NCBI GenBank assembly: GCA_963422775.4
Contig: CAUJSJ030000130.1
Span: 1-64,000, forward strand
DNA from: Pelomonas sp963422775
Lineage (GTDB): Bacteria > Pseudomonadota > Gammaproteobacteria > Burkholderiales > Burkholderiaceae_C
DNA length: 64,000 bases
Direction of reading: 5' to 3'
The notes under the pieces were generated by a model. The model ran no database searches. It worked only from the letters and a program-made list of their open reading frames with translations, and was not told where the DNA came from. Positions 9,445-18,209 of this stretch are shown in pieces (position 1 is the first letter of the stretch; each line of letters starts with the position of its first letter). The position numbers and the translations under genes are program-made.

Positions 9445-11373
9445 ATGCCGTTGAAGCCCGAGCTGTTGCTCGTCGATGACGATCCCATCGCCATCCAGGT
9501 GCTGAGCCGCATGCTCACCGGCCATGCGCGCCTGCGCTTCGCGCGCTCGGGCGCCGAGGCGCTCAGCATTGCGCGCCAGGACCCGCCTGACCTGATGCTG
9601 CTCGATGCAGAGATGCCGGGCATGAGTGGCATGGAAGTTCTGCAGATTCTGCGCGGCGACCCCAGCCTCAGCGGGATGCCCGTGATCGTGGTCACCAGCC
9701 ACCGCGCGCCGGACTTGGAGGCCGAAGTCTTCGAACTTGGCGCCGTGGACTTTCTGCCCAAGCCGCTCGTCGCGGCGCAAGTGATCGCGCGGGTGCGTGC
9801 GCAGCTGCGCCTGAAGCGCATTGCCGAGGCCACCCGGCGCATCTCTCCTGCCGGTGTCATCACCGATCAGGCCTGCGTGTTGGTCGTCGATGACGATGTC
9901 AATGCCATCCAGCTCCTTCAAGCCACGCTGGCGCCCATGGTCAAGCGGATCCAGTTCGCCACCGACGGAACGGCCGCGTTGGAGCTGATGGCAGATGAGC
10001 CACCGGATCTGGTGCTGTTGGATGTGCAGATGCCCGGGATGGATGGCTTCGCCGTATGCCAGGCCATGCAGCAGGATCCGGTGCTCAGTCATGTTCCGGT
10101 CGCCCTGGTCACCCGGTTCACCGACGCCGACAATGAAGCGCGCGGCCTGGAACTCGGAGCGACGGACTTCATCGCCAAGCCTTACAGGCCCGCCGTGCTC
10201 AAGGCACGGGTGCGCAACCTGCTGCGCCTCAAGCAGGAGAACGACCTTGCCTTGCGGGCGCTCGGTGAGCATTGGCAGCGCCTGGGCGACGCGCGCGTGT
10301 CTGACATCGTCGGCGCGGCCTCAGACGCCATCCTGACGATCGACGCGGAAGGCAACATCGCCCTCGCCAACGCCGCAGCTTGCGAGATGCTTGGCGTCAC
10401 TGCCGAAGCGGTCCTGGGCCGTGACGCGGCGACGGTGCTGCCGGGCGCCACCGCCTTGCTGGAAATCGTGACTGGCTACGGCGTACGTGCCGAAGGAGCC
10501 CAGGCCAGCAGCTTGCCCGAACGGCTGGAACTGCATCGCGTCGACGGGCAGACGCGGGTGGTTGAACCCTCGGTATCGAGGTTCGGGCGCGGCGAGGACT
10601 GTGTGTTCACACTCCTGCTGCGAGATGTGACTTCGCGCGTGGGCGCCGAGCAGGCGGCGCAGGCACGGCTGGAGGCCGAGGCTGCCAGCCGTGCCAAGTC
10701 CATGATGCTGTCCTATATCGCGCACGAGATCGGCAATCCATTGAATGCGATCCTGGGCTTCGCGCAGTTGTTGGAAATGGACGACCAGCAGCCGCTTTCC
10801 CCGGGACAGGCGCGTCGGGTCGGCCAGATCATCGCTGCGAGCCTGCATCTGCAGTCCTTGGTGCGCGATGTCATGGACGTCAGTCGATTCGAGACCGGGA
10901 ATTTCGACGTCAAGGCCCAGAGTCTCGACGTGCGGCGCGTGCTGGAAGCTGCCGCCGCAACGGTGGCTGCCCAGGCGGAACTGGCCGGTGTCGCGATGGC
11001 GGTCAGCGTGCCCGCCGACGCTTTGAACGTCATCGCCGACGAGGGGCGCCTGCAGCAGTGCCTGATCAACCTGTTGTCCAACGCGATCAAATACAACCGA
11101 CCGAATGGCGGCGTTGAGTTCTCGGCCCGAAGAGAGGGTAGCTCCGCACTTTTCGAGGTTTGCGATCAGGGGCTGGGCATGACCGAAGACCAGGCCGCCC
11201 GGCTGTTCGAGCCGTTCAATCGACTTGGCCGCGGCGCGATGGGCATCCAGGGTGCAGGGTTGGGCCTTGTGGTGACGCGAATGTTGGCCGCTGCAATGCA
11301 AGGACGCCTGACGGTCAGCAGCGAGGTGGGCAAAGGCAGCGTGTTCACACTCGCGTTGCCGCTCGCTTCCTGA
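9445..11373 (+). CDS. Soluble REC-REC-PAS-HisKA-HATPase kinase
   Basis: This 642-residue protein has no membrane segment. It carries two N-terminal receivers (LLVDDDP and LLDAEMPG; then VVDDDVN and LLDVQMPG, each with a KP lysine), a PAS domain from about residue 285, a HisKA with IAHEIGNPLN and a HATPase (NLLSNAIKY, CDQGLGM, GAGLGLVV). The arrangement is that of a kinase controlled by upstream phosphorelays rather than by its own sensor. The start is ATG 9445, with an AGGGAGG ribosome-binding site about 6 nt upstream; an ATG at 9391 lacks one. It diverges from the CHASE kinase, about 150 bp away. Its first REC is similar to that of the REC-GGDEF protein at 3298-4284. Confidence 0.93.
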   Translation: MPLKPELLLVDDDPIAIQVLSRMLTGHARLRFARSGAEALSIARQDPPDLMLLDAEMPGMSGMEVLQILRGDPSLSGMPVIVVTSHRAPDLEAEVFELGAVDFLPKPLVAAQVIARVRAQLRLKRIAEATRRISPAGVITDQACVLVVDDDVNAIQLLQATLAPMVKRIQFATDGTAALELMADEPPDLVLLDVQMPGMDGFAVCQAMQQDPVLSHVPVALVTRFTDADNEARGLELGATDFIAKPYRPAVLKARVRNLLRLKQENDLALRALGEHWQRLGDARVSDIVGAASDAILTIDAEGNIALANAAACEMLGVTAEAVLGRDAATVLPGATALLEIVTGYGVRAEGAQASSLPERLELHRVDGQTRVVEPSVSRFGRGEDCVFTLLLRDVTSRVGAEQAAQARLEAEAASRAKSMMLSYIAHEIGNPLNAILGFAQLLEMDDQQPLSPGQARRVGQIIAASLHLQSLVRDVMDVSRFETGNFDVKAQSLDVRRVLEAAAATVAAQAELAGVAMAVSVPADALNVIADEGRLQQCLINLLSNAIKYNRPNGGVEFSARREGSSALFEVCDQGLGMTEDQAARLFEPFNRLGRGAMGIQGAGLGLVVTRMLAAAMQGRLTVSSEVGKGSVFTLALPLAS

Positions 11374-11385
11374 CAGGAGGCAGCC

Positions 11386-11814
11386 CTATCGCTCGGGATG
11401 CCCTGTACAAACCGGCCGCGTCGTCTCCGCATGGGCCTTCATTGCCTGCAGGCCGGCCTCGATCATGCCGGCGATGGCTGGGGCCAGCGCATGCGGCAGC
11501 AGGTCGGCGATCCAGACGACGCGGCAGCGCGTGCCGCCTTCGTCGAAGACCTGCGTTGAAGCGTTGTGATGCGCCAGCCGCCCGCCCGCGGCCGACCAGG
11601 CGATGCGGCGGGCCTGGTCGTCAATGTCGATGATGACTTCGCGTGCGCTCAGCCCGTTGGCGAACCGGACCTGGCGCGCATCGTCGCCGTCCATCGTGCA
11701 GTCCGCAATGAAGCCCGGCGCGAGCCGGGTGTGCAGCGCGCCGGCGTCGCGCATCGCGTCCCAGAGGGCGGCGGCGGGCGTGTCGACGAGGATTTCGCGG
11801 TGGATGCAGGCCAT
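11386..11814 (-). CDS. SRPBCC (START-like) family protein
   Basis: This 142-residue protein begins with the IHREILVDTPAAALWDAMRD pattern typical of SRPBCC/polyketide-cyclase-like ligand-binding folds, and ends in a long C-terminal helix (MIEAGLQAMKAHAE). The family has a deep hydrophobic pocket and many roles; the ligand cannot be predicted here. It converges on the soluble kinase gene (12 bp gap) and lies downstream, on the same strand, of the protease-hydrolase fusion, so the two could be co-transcribed. Confidence 0.75.
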   Translation of the reverse strand: MACIHREILVDTPAAALWDAMRDAGALHTRLAPGFIADCTMDGDDARQVRFANGLSAREVIIDIDDQARRIAWSAAGGRLAHHNASTQVFDEGGTRCRVVWIADLLPHALAPAIAGMIEAGLQAMKAHAETTRPVCTGHPER

Positions 11815-11898
11815 GCAGCGCTCCTGTGATGAGCCCTCATGCTGCCGCCCCCCGCGCCGCGCCGCTCGCTGGAAGCGGACATCTCCATCCGGCGAATT

Positions 11899-14172
11899 TC
11901 AATAGTCCAGCCACTCCATCGGCGCCACCAGCGCGCCGCCGCGGATGCGCTCCAGCGTGCCGGTCAGCACGTCGATGTTGTTGTCGAAGCTGCCATGGCC
12001 GGCGTCGATCTGGTCGCCTGCCTTGGTGATGCGTACCTTGGGCGAGGTGATGCGGTTCAGCAGCGCGCCGGCCGGCCAGAGCTTGAGCCAGGCGGCGACG
12101 TCGGGATTCGGTGCCTGGTTCGGGCCCAGCACCCACTGGTCGCCGAGCCAGGCCGGGTCGGGCTTGACGAGGGCGCGCTCCATGCCGAGCAGCGGCTGCT
12201 TGCGCACGTCGTCCAGCGCGCGCGAAACGAGATAGAGCAGGGACTTGCCGTAGATGTCGCGCCGCGCGTCGGGCAGGCCGTCACAGCGCTCGTTGGCATC
12301 GGTCAGCACATGCAGGCGCAGCGTGTCCAGCGCCAGCACGCCGGCCTGTTGAGCCGCGCCGTAGTGCTGCACGGCAAAGCCGCTGGAGCAGGCGGCGGCG
12401 TAGAGCTCGCAGCTGGCGGCGGGTACGACGTTGGCGCCGCCCAGCCGGCCGAGCAGGTGGCCGATCAGGATCGAGCCGGCCGAGTGGCCGACGAGGTGGA
12501 CCTCCAGCGTCTTGCCGCTCTTGGCCAGCGCGTCGCGCAGCTCGCGCAGCATGCGGGCGGCGAGGTCCAGCACGTGGTCGGGCGTCGCTCCGCCCTCGGC
12601 GTTCTCGCGCATCTCGCTCCAGATGCCGCGTGCAAACTGGCGGCCGACGGCCTCGATGGCGCGGTCCTTGGCCTCGGCGGCCACTTCGCGCAGGCGGTCC
12701 AGCCAGGCGGCGCTGCGGTCGTCCGAATCGACGATGCGGTGCTTGAGGTCTTCGAGGATGTCCTTCAGCGTCTCCCCCGGGCCGGTCTTCCACGTGAAGA
12801 ACAGCGGGTAGATGCCGTTGGCCAGGAAATAGGGCGCGAGCACGCGGATGCGCTGCACCGAGCCGATCTCGTTGTTCAGGCCGCCGTGGGCGTAGATCGC
12901 CAGCTTGACGGTCTTGTCCTTGCTGGCCTTGAACCAGGCTGCGGGGCGGTCGACGACGATTTCCCGGGCCAGGCCTTCCCGGTCGTTGCGGGCGCGCGTG
13001 AAGTCGGTCGACATCAGCTGGCCGTCGTTGCCCGAGACCAGCGTGTGGGTGTAGGCCTCTTCGGTGCGCAGCGGCTGGTAGGGCTTGTGCGCGAAGACGT
13101 GGTTGAAGGGCCAGGGGTCGTCGCGCGGGTTGTCGTCCACGCGCAGCGTGGCGCCGACGTCGGACAGGCCGCGGCCGGCCATGACGCGAAAGCCACCGGC
13201 CACGGCGCTCGGGGCGCTCTTGGCGGTTTTTGCCGTCTTGGCGGTCTTGGTGGCCACGGGCTGGCGGCTCTTGATGTCCGACAGGTCCTGCGGCACGCCC
13301 AGCGCGACGGCCCAGGCATCGGTGCCGTTGGTGACCCAGTCCTCGTAGCTGAGCACGGCGAAGCCGCTGGCGCCCCAGCCGGTGCCCCAGCTGTTCTGCA
13401 CGACGAAGCCGCGTTCGTTGTAGCCCACCAGCGCGAAGGCGTGGCCGCCGGTCTTCTTGGCCATGTGCTCGATGCGCGGCAGCTTGTCGTGGCTGGCCGG
13501 CATGTCCGACTCGTCGAGCGTCCAGCCGTCGTGCACGTCACCCGACACGTAGATGGCGCCGATCTCGTAGATCGCGGCCTGCATGTCGACGACGCTCCTT
13601 TTGTCGACGCGGTAGTAGACGCCCAGCGCCCGGGTCGTCGCGTCGTCGTCCCAGCCCTCGGCGGGGCGCGCGAAGATGCCGTTGCCCTCCCGGTCCAGCG
13701 GGTAGGGCCACAGCGTGGACGAGCACACGCCATGCTTGTGCCAGCCCTTGAGCGCGCCGCGGCAGGAGGAGCCTTCGTAGTCCTGGCCAGGCCATTCGTC
13801 GTAGAGCTTGGCCAGTTCGTAGAACATGCGCGGGCTGACGGTCTCGGGCGGTGTGCGGCTGCGTGGGGTGGCGATGTGGCGCAGCCAGTAGAGGTAGTTG
13901 GTGACGCAGGCCAGGCCGAAGCCGGTGCAGGCGCCTTCGTTGCCCTGGTTGAGGATGCGGCCGGCCTTCACGTAGGCGGGCAGCAGGCGCTTGAGGTCGG
14001 CGTCCTGCGGCCAGCGGGCAGGCAGCGAGCGCAGCGGAGCGCGGTAGACCAGGTCACGCAGGTCCAGGCGGTCGGGTCGGGCGTCCAGCTTGGGCGCGGC
14101 CACGGCGTTGGCGGCGGCTGCTTTGCCGGCGGGGGTCTTCTTGGCGGCGGGCTTGCTTGTCTTGGTGGCCAT
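11899..14172 (-). CDS. Papain-like (C1 family) cysteine peptidase fused to an alpha/beta-hydrolase
   Basis: This 757-residue protein has two catalytic halves. The N-terminal half (about residues 60-310) has the papain layout: oxyanion Gln and nucleophile Cys in NQGNEGACTGFG, His in GGHAFALVGY, and Asn in VVQNSWGTGWG. The C-terminal half (about 430-757) has an IYAHGGLN strand-loop and a Ser nucleophile in LVGHSAGS, typical of lipases and esterases. The first about 30 residues form a basic Lys/Ala/Pro tail (KTSKPAAKKTPAGK) rather than a signal peptide. The ATG at 14172 follows AGGAGA by 6 nt; the longer frame from 14235 lacks a site. Substrate and location are unknown. It diverges from the PanE-like gene by 86 bp. 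Confidence 0.9.
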   Translation of the reverse strand: MATKTSKPAAKKTPAGKAAAANAVAAPKLDARPDRLDLRDLVYRAPLRSLPARWPQDADLKRLLPAYVKAGRILNQGNEGACTGFGLACVTNYLYWLRHIATPRSRTPPETVSPRMFYELAKLYDEWPGQDYEGSSCRGALKGWHKHGVCSSTLWPYPLDREGNGIFARPAEGWDDDATTRALGVYYRVDKRSVVDMQAAIYEIGAIYVSGDVHDGWTLDESDMPASHDKLPRIEHMAKKTGGHAFALVGYNERGFVVQNSWGTGWGASGFAVLSYEDWVTNGTDAWAVALGVPQDLSDIKSRQPVATKTAKTAKTAKSAPSAVAGGFRVMAGRGLSDVGATLRVDDNPRDDPWPFNHVFAHKPYQPLRTEEAYTHTLVSGNDGQLMSTDFTRARNDREGLAREIVVDRPAAWFKASKDKTVKLAIYAHGGLNNEIGSVQRIRVLAPYFLANGIYPLFFTWKTGPGETLKDILEDLKHRIVDSDDRSAAWLDRLREVAAEAKDRAIEAVGRQFARGIWSEMRENAEGGATPDHVLDLAARMLRELRDALAKSGKTLEVHLVGHSAGSILIGHLLGRLGGANVVPAASCELYAAACSSGFAVQHYGAAQQAGVLALDTLRLHVLTDANERCDGLPDARRDIYGKSLLYLVSRALDDVRKQPLLGMERALVKPDPAWLGDQWVLGPNQAPNPDVAAWLKLWPAGALLNRITSPKVRITKAGDQIDAGHGSFDNNIDVLTGTLERIRGGALVAPMEWLDY

Positions 14173-14258
14173 GGCGTCTCCTGGGCTGTTTTCGTGACAA
14201 CGGCGGATGATGGCCGTGCGTCCGGGCGCAGACAAGCGCGCATGCGAGACTGATCCTC

Positions 14259-15236
14259 ATGTTTAAGGTCTGCATCGTCGGCCTCGGGGCCATTGGCGGC
14301 TGGGTGGCCGCGCATCTGTCGCGCGTCGACGGCCTGGAGGTCAGCGCGCTGGCGCGTGGCGACACGCTGGCCGCCGTGCGCGAGCGAGGCCTGCGGCTGG
14401 ACAGCGCAGACCAGACCTGGAGCGCGCCGCTGCGCGCCAGCGCCGACCCGGCGGAGTTGGGGCCGCAAGACCTCGTCATCCTCGCCGTCAAGGGCCCGGC
14501 CATCGCCGGCGTGGCCGCGCAGGTCGCCCAGCTTTGCGGGCCGGACACGCGGGTGCTGACGGCGCTGAACGGCCTGCCGTGGTGGTTCACGGCTGGCCTC
14601 GCCGCGCCGGGGTTGACGCTGCACAGCGTCGACCCGGACGGCCGCATCGCCGCGCTGATCCCGCCCCAGCGCGTCATCGGCTGCGTCGTCCACGCCAGCT
14701 GCGCGCTGCGCGGGCCGGGCTGGGTGCATCACGTCATGGGCAACGGCCTGTTGATCGGCGAGGCCGTGGGCGGCGCGAGTCCGGCGGTCGATGCGCTGGC
14801 CAAGCTGCTCGTCAACGCCGGCTTCGAGGCCAAGGCGGTGGACAGCATCCAGCGCGACGCCTGGTACAAGCTGTGGGGCAACATGACCACCAACCCGGTC
14901 TCGGCGCTGACGCGCGCGACGACCGACCGTATCCTCGCTGACGACCTCGTGCGCGAGTTCACGACGGCCATCATGCGGGAGGCCGCCGAGGTCGGTGAGC
15001 GCATGGGCTGCCCGATCTCGCAGACGCCGCAGGACCGGCACGTCATCACCCGGTCGCTCGGCGCCTTCAAGACGTCGATGCTGCAGGACGTCGAGGCGGG
15101 CCGGCCCATCGAGACCGACGCGCTGCTCAGTGCGCCAAGGGAGCTGGCTCAGCAGCTGGGCGTGGCGACGCCGATGCTGGATGCGCTGCTTGGGTTGACG
15201 AGGTTGATGGACGGGTGCCGGGCGAATCCTGCCTAG
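14259..15236 (+). CDS. 2-dehydropantoate 2-reductase family (ApbA/PanE-like)
   Basis: The family reduces ketopantoate to pantoate with NADPH in pantothenate and CoA synthesis. The 325-residue protein has an N-terminal Rossmann GxGxxG (VGLGAIGG) and a C-terminal helical domain containing the conserved lysine region WYKLWGNMTTNP. The size fits the family. Several paralogues with other 2-oxoacid substrates exist in Burkholderiales, so true PanE activity is not certain and I give no symbol. It stands alone, divergent from the protease-hydrolase gene. Confidence 0.88.
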   Translation: MFKVCIVGLGAIGGWVAAHLSRVDGLEVSALARGDTLAAVRERGLRLDSADQTWSAPLRASADPAELGPQDLVILAVKGPAIAGVAAQVAQLCGPDTRVLTALNGLPWWFTAGLAAPGLTLHSVDPDGRIAALIPPQRVIGCVVHASCALRGPGWVHHVMGNGLLIGEAVGGASPAVDALAKLLVNAGFEAKAVDSIQRDAWYKLWGNMTTNPVSALTRATTDRILADDLVREFTTAIMREAAEVGERMGCPISQTPQDRHVITRSLGAFKTSMLQDVEAGRPIETDALLSAPRELAQQLGVATPMLDALLGLTRLMDGCRANPA

Positions 15237-15330
15237 TCGCAAGCCGAGGGCGGTTCCTCAATGTTGTGGGCGCCATGGCCGGGCGGAACTGGCATCGTCG
15301 GCGCAAATCAAACCCCGTTGAGGAGCGTGC

Positions 15331-17148
15331 ATGCGAAACCTCTCATCCCCCCAATGCGCCGCCACGGCCGGCTGCTGGCCTATCCGGCGGCAATGGGTTG
15401 CAATGGCCGCTTTGTGGGCAGCTTGCGCCGCGGCGGCCAGCGTGCCGGCGGAAACCGTGACCGCCAAGCGTAAGGCGCTTGTCGAGGCAAATAGTCGCTT
15501 GAAGAGCGCTGGTGCGGAGTTGCGTGACGCGAAGTCGGCACTCAAGAACGCGGAGGATCAGTTTGATGCCGGCGCCCTCGACGACAAGCTGGAGCCGAAG
15601 GCTCTGGCGAAACGGGCGGTGTCACTGCGCCAGGCTGCTGACAAGGTGGCCATGCTTCGTATAAAGGAAGAAGCTGCTGAAGTGCTGCGAGACGACGCAC
15701 GTCAAGTGCTTTATGACGCGTTGGCTGAAAAGCCAGCAGACCGCGAGAAACGTAGCGGCGACCTCAATGAGGCTCTTACCAAGGCTCGTGACGAGCGCAA
15801 GCGCCCGGTGCTGGACGACGCGAATGCCACGTTGTTGGCAGACGCTGCACGCGCACAGGAGATGGTGACCAAGATCAAGGCCAACTCGGAGCAGGCGTTT
15901 GCGCTGACGGATGAGGGCAGTGCGCTGGCGCTGGCGATGGCGCTCGAGCAGTTGAAGACTGCCGACGGCAAAGTTAAGGACGATGTGAATGCGCTGCTGG
16001 CACTGCAGGACGCCGCTGCGGGTCGCCTCGTGGCGCTGCATGCACATGAGCAACGTGGAGGCGCGCAGAAGCTCGGCAATCTTGTGGTGAACCACGCGTC
16101 GCTACTGGCGGAATGCAAGCTAGACGATGGCCAGCCGGGCTGCGACCAGCTGCCGACCGACAGTCAAGACCTATTGGCTGCCCTGAGCCGACGCAGTGAG
16201 CGTGCGGCGGCAGATCACAAGGTCGCCAAGCTCGCCAAATTCACGGTGCAAGCACGCGAGTTCAGCAGCGACGAAACGAAGCAGCGAGCCGCGCTGGCCT
16301 ATCTGCAGATGGTGGATCGCAACCCCAATGCGGGTTGGCAGTTCGGTGGGGAGGCCGCCACGCTCACAGCAGGGCGGGATGGTGCGACGGCGTCAATTCG
16401 CTTCAGCTTGAAGCGCTTCTCGTCGGCCTTCGAGAATGACACTACCCTGACGCTCTCTGCGCCGCTGGCCGAGCAGGGGCGCACGAGGTTGTTGGCCAGC
16501 GCCGCCGGCGACCGGCCGGATGAGACGTCGTTGCGGATCGAGAAGGTGCTGGTTCGCAATCTCAATTCCGGTTTGAACTTCTTCGGCAACTTCAACCAGT
16601 TCGGTGCATTTGCGCAAGTTGGGCGGCAGCGCTTCAGCGTGGCAGATGCAGCTGACTTGAAGGCGGAGGCGGGTCAGACCTCACGTACGACGTTCTCGGT
16701 GGGCGCCAGCAACTTGTTTGGCTTTGCCAATGCGTCCAATGCCGCGCAGGTCAATGCCGTACATCGCGTGGGCTTCCAGATGCAACGCGGCTACAAGGCC
16801 GGTGACGAGATCACGCGCTGTCCGACGCAGCCGGAGCCCGGCGAGACCACGTTGAGCTGCGTGACAGCCAGCTTCGATCCGGTCAAGGTGCAATGGAAGC
16901 GCACGCTGAACTATCGCTATCGCAAGGAGTTCGGTGGGCGCGTCGCCATTGCGCCTGCGTTTTCCTATGAGCACACCAAACGTACCAAGACCTATGACCT
17001 GCCGGTTTACCTAGTTCAGGGGGGTGGGGATGAGCAGGGCAAGTTCACGGCGGGTATCGCGTATCGCCATGTGAGCACCCCCGGCAAGGAGACGACCAAG
17101 GGTTGGGAGTTGTTCGTCACGTCGCCGTTGTCCTTGCTCGGCCCGTGA
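15331..17148 (+). CDS. Exported coiled-coil/beta-rich protein of unknown function
   Basis: I do not recognise this 605-residue protein. It starts with a basic segment (RRQW) and a hydrophobic run (AMAALWAACAAAA), followed by a plausible signal-peptidase site after SVPA. Residues about 45-300 are rich in Ala, Lys, Glu, Asp and Leu, with heptad-like spacing suggesting coiled coil. From about 330 onward, alternating polar and hydrophobic strands (NLNSGLNFFGNF, VAIAPAFSYEH, KFTAGIAYRHV) suggest a beta-barrel or beta-sheet domain. There is no C-terminal Phe of the classic porin type. Two Cys pairs could be disulfides. A GAGGAG site precedes ATG 15331. Codon choice looks less GC-rich than its neighbours, a hint of transfer. 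Its end overlaps the convergent GNAT gene by 32 bp. Confidence 0.75.
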   Translation: MRNLSSPQCAATAGCWPIRRQWVAMAALWAACAAAASVPAETVTAKRKALVEANSRLKSAGAELRDAKSALKNAEDQFDAGALDDKLEPKALAKRAVSLRQAADKVAMLRIKEEAAEVLRDDARQVLYDALAEKPADREKRSGDLNEALTKARDERKRPVLDDANATLLADAARAQEMVTKIKANSEQAFALTDEGSALALAMALEQLKTADGKVKDDVNALLALQDAAAGRLVALHAHEQRGGAQKLGNLVVNHASLLAECKLDDGQPGCDQLPTDSQDLLAALSRRSERAAADHKVAKLAKFTVQAREFSSDETKQRAALAYLQMVDRNPNAGWQFGGEAATLTAGRDGATASIRFSLKRFSSAFENDTTLTLSAPLAEQGRTRLLASAAGDRPDETSLRIEKVLVRNLNSGLNFFGNFNQFGAFAQVGRQRFSVADAADLKAEAGQTSRTTFSVGASNLFGFANASNAAQVNAVHRVGFQMQRGYKAGDEITRCPTQPEPGETTLSCVTASFDPVKVQWKRTLNYRYRKEFGGRVAIAPAFSYEHTKRTKTYDLPVYLVQGGGDEQGKFTAGIAYRHVSTPGKETTKGWELFVTSPLSLLGP

Positions 17149-17629
17149 AGCCCTTGATCCTCGCCCACCGCTCGTGGTCGCACCAACGGCCACCGACCTT
17201 CAGGTACTTGGGCGAGTAGCCTTCGAGCTGGAAGCCGCAGCGCCTGGCCAGCGCGATGGAAGCCGCGTTGCCCGGCTGTATGTTGGCTTCGACGCGGTGC
17301 AGGCCAAGGTTCTTGAAGGCATGCCGCACGACGGCGTTCAGTCCCTGCGTCATCAGCCCACGGCCCTCGAAGCCAACGAAGGCGTAATAGCCCAGGTAGC
17401 CGCTGCAGAAGGCGCCCATGACGATGTTGGTCAGGTTGATGGCGCCGGCCAGTTCGCCATCCGCTTCCACAACGAAGCCGTGATGGGCTCCCCCGTCGAA
17501 ACGCGTGACGTAGCCCGCAAACGCAGCGGCATCACAGGGCGGCTGCACCCAAGGGCGATGCAGCTTGCGGCTGGCGCGTGCGGCGGCGATGAAGGCGGCC
17601 TCGTCCGCCGCCGTGACCGTGCGGATCAC
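17117..17629 (-). CDS. GNAT N-acetyltransferase, RimJ/RimL-like
   Basis: The 170-residue protein matches the RimJ/RimL-type acetyltransferase group: an FVVEADGELAGAINLTNI core, YLGYYAFVGFEGRGLMTQGL with a Q/RxxGxG/A-like acetyl-CoA loop, then LHRVEANIQPGNAASIALARRCGF. These enzymes acetylate protein N termini or small amines. The start is taken as GTG 17629, which overlaps the stop of the NnrU-like gene (GTGA); a longer frame from 17689 lies within that gene. Translational coupling to the NnrU gene is likely. Confidence 0.85.
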   Translation of the reverse strand: MIRTVTAADEAAFIAAARASRKLHRPWVQPPCDAAAFAGYVTRFDGGAHHGFVVEADGELAGAINLTNIVMGAFCSGYLGYYAFVGFEGRGLMTQGLNAVVRHAFKNLGLHRVEANIQPGNAASIALARRCGFQLEGYSPKYLKVGGRWCDHERWARIKGFTGRARTTAT

Positions 17630-18198
17630 CGGCCCAGCGGCGCGATGCCCAGCCAGGCCGCGTGGGCCCAGAACGCGAAGAAGGCCCACAGCGCGATGCC
17701 GATGACGACGGTGGCCGCAGTGCCCGCCGCGTTAGGTGCTGCCATCACCGGCGCCGGCCGCCGCCGCGCCGCGCGGAAGACGAGGATGGACCAGACCAGG
17801 AAGCTGCCGAACAGCATCACGTCGGCCAGCGTGTTGTTGGCGATCAGATGGGCGAAGGCCCAGACCTTGACCGACAGCGTCATCGGGTGAACGAGCCTGG
17901 CCTTGATGTGGTTGCGTGGCACGTAGGCCGCCGCCATGAAGATCATGGCGACGAGCACCAGGAGCGCGGCAAGGTGGTTCATGCCGCGGATGGGCGCCCA
18001 CAGCACGATAGGTTCGAGGCGAGCTTGCGAGAAGCCCCACAGGATGAGCCCGAAGCCGGCAATGGAGAGCAGCGTGTAGAGCGCCTTCCAGCCTTTCTCC
18101 CCCAGCCGCGCAATCTGCGCGCTGCGCCACTGCGGCGCCAGCGCACGCGTCAGGTGGATGCCGAGGAAGAGGGCGAGGCCGAGTGCAAGCCAGATCAT
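17626..18198 (-). CDS. NnrU family membrane protein
   Basis: NnrU-type proteins are multi-helix inner-membrane proteins first linked to nitric-oxide metabolism in denitrifiers and related to the isoprenoid-processing protein Z-ISO. The 190 residues show about five hydrophobic helices, including MIWLALGLALFLGIHLT at the start, the motif GMNHLAALLVL, and HLIANNTLADVMLFGSF with conserved His and Asn residues of the family. It lies between the Lrp gene (11 bp upstream) and the GNAT gene (overlapping). No denitrification gene is in the window, so the role here is open. Confidence 0.88.
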   Translation of the reverse strand: MIWLALGLALFLGIHLTRALAPQWRSAQIARLGEKGWKALYTLLSIAGFGLILWGFSQARLEPIVLWAPIRGMNHLAALLVLVAMIFMAAAYVPRNHIKARLVHPMTLSVKVWAFAHLIANNTLADVMLFGSFLVWSILVFRAARRRPAPVMAAPNAAGTAATVVIGIALWAFFAFWAHAAWLGIAPLGR

Positions 18199-18209
18199 CT
18201 TTTTCTCCG

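Noticed and set aside
11839..14253. 804-residue plus-strand frame opposite the protease-hydrolase gene
   Set aside because: Shadow of the catalytic minus-strand frame; low-complexity Val, Ala, Gly and His composition.
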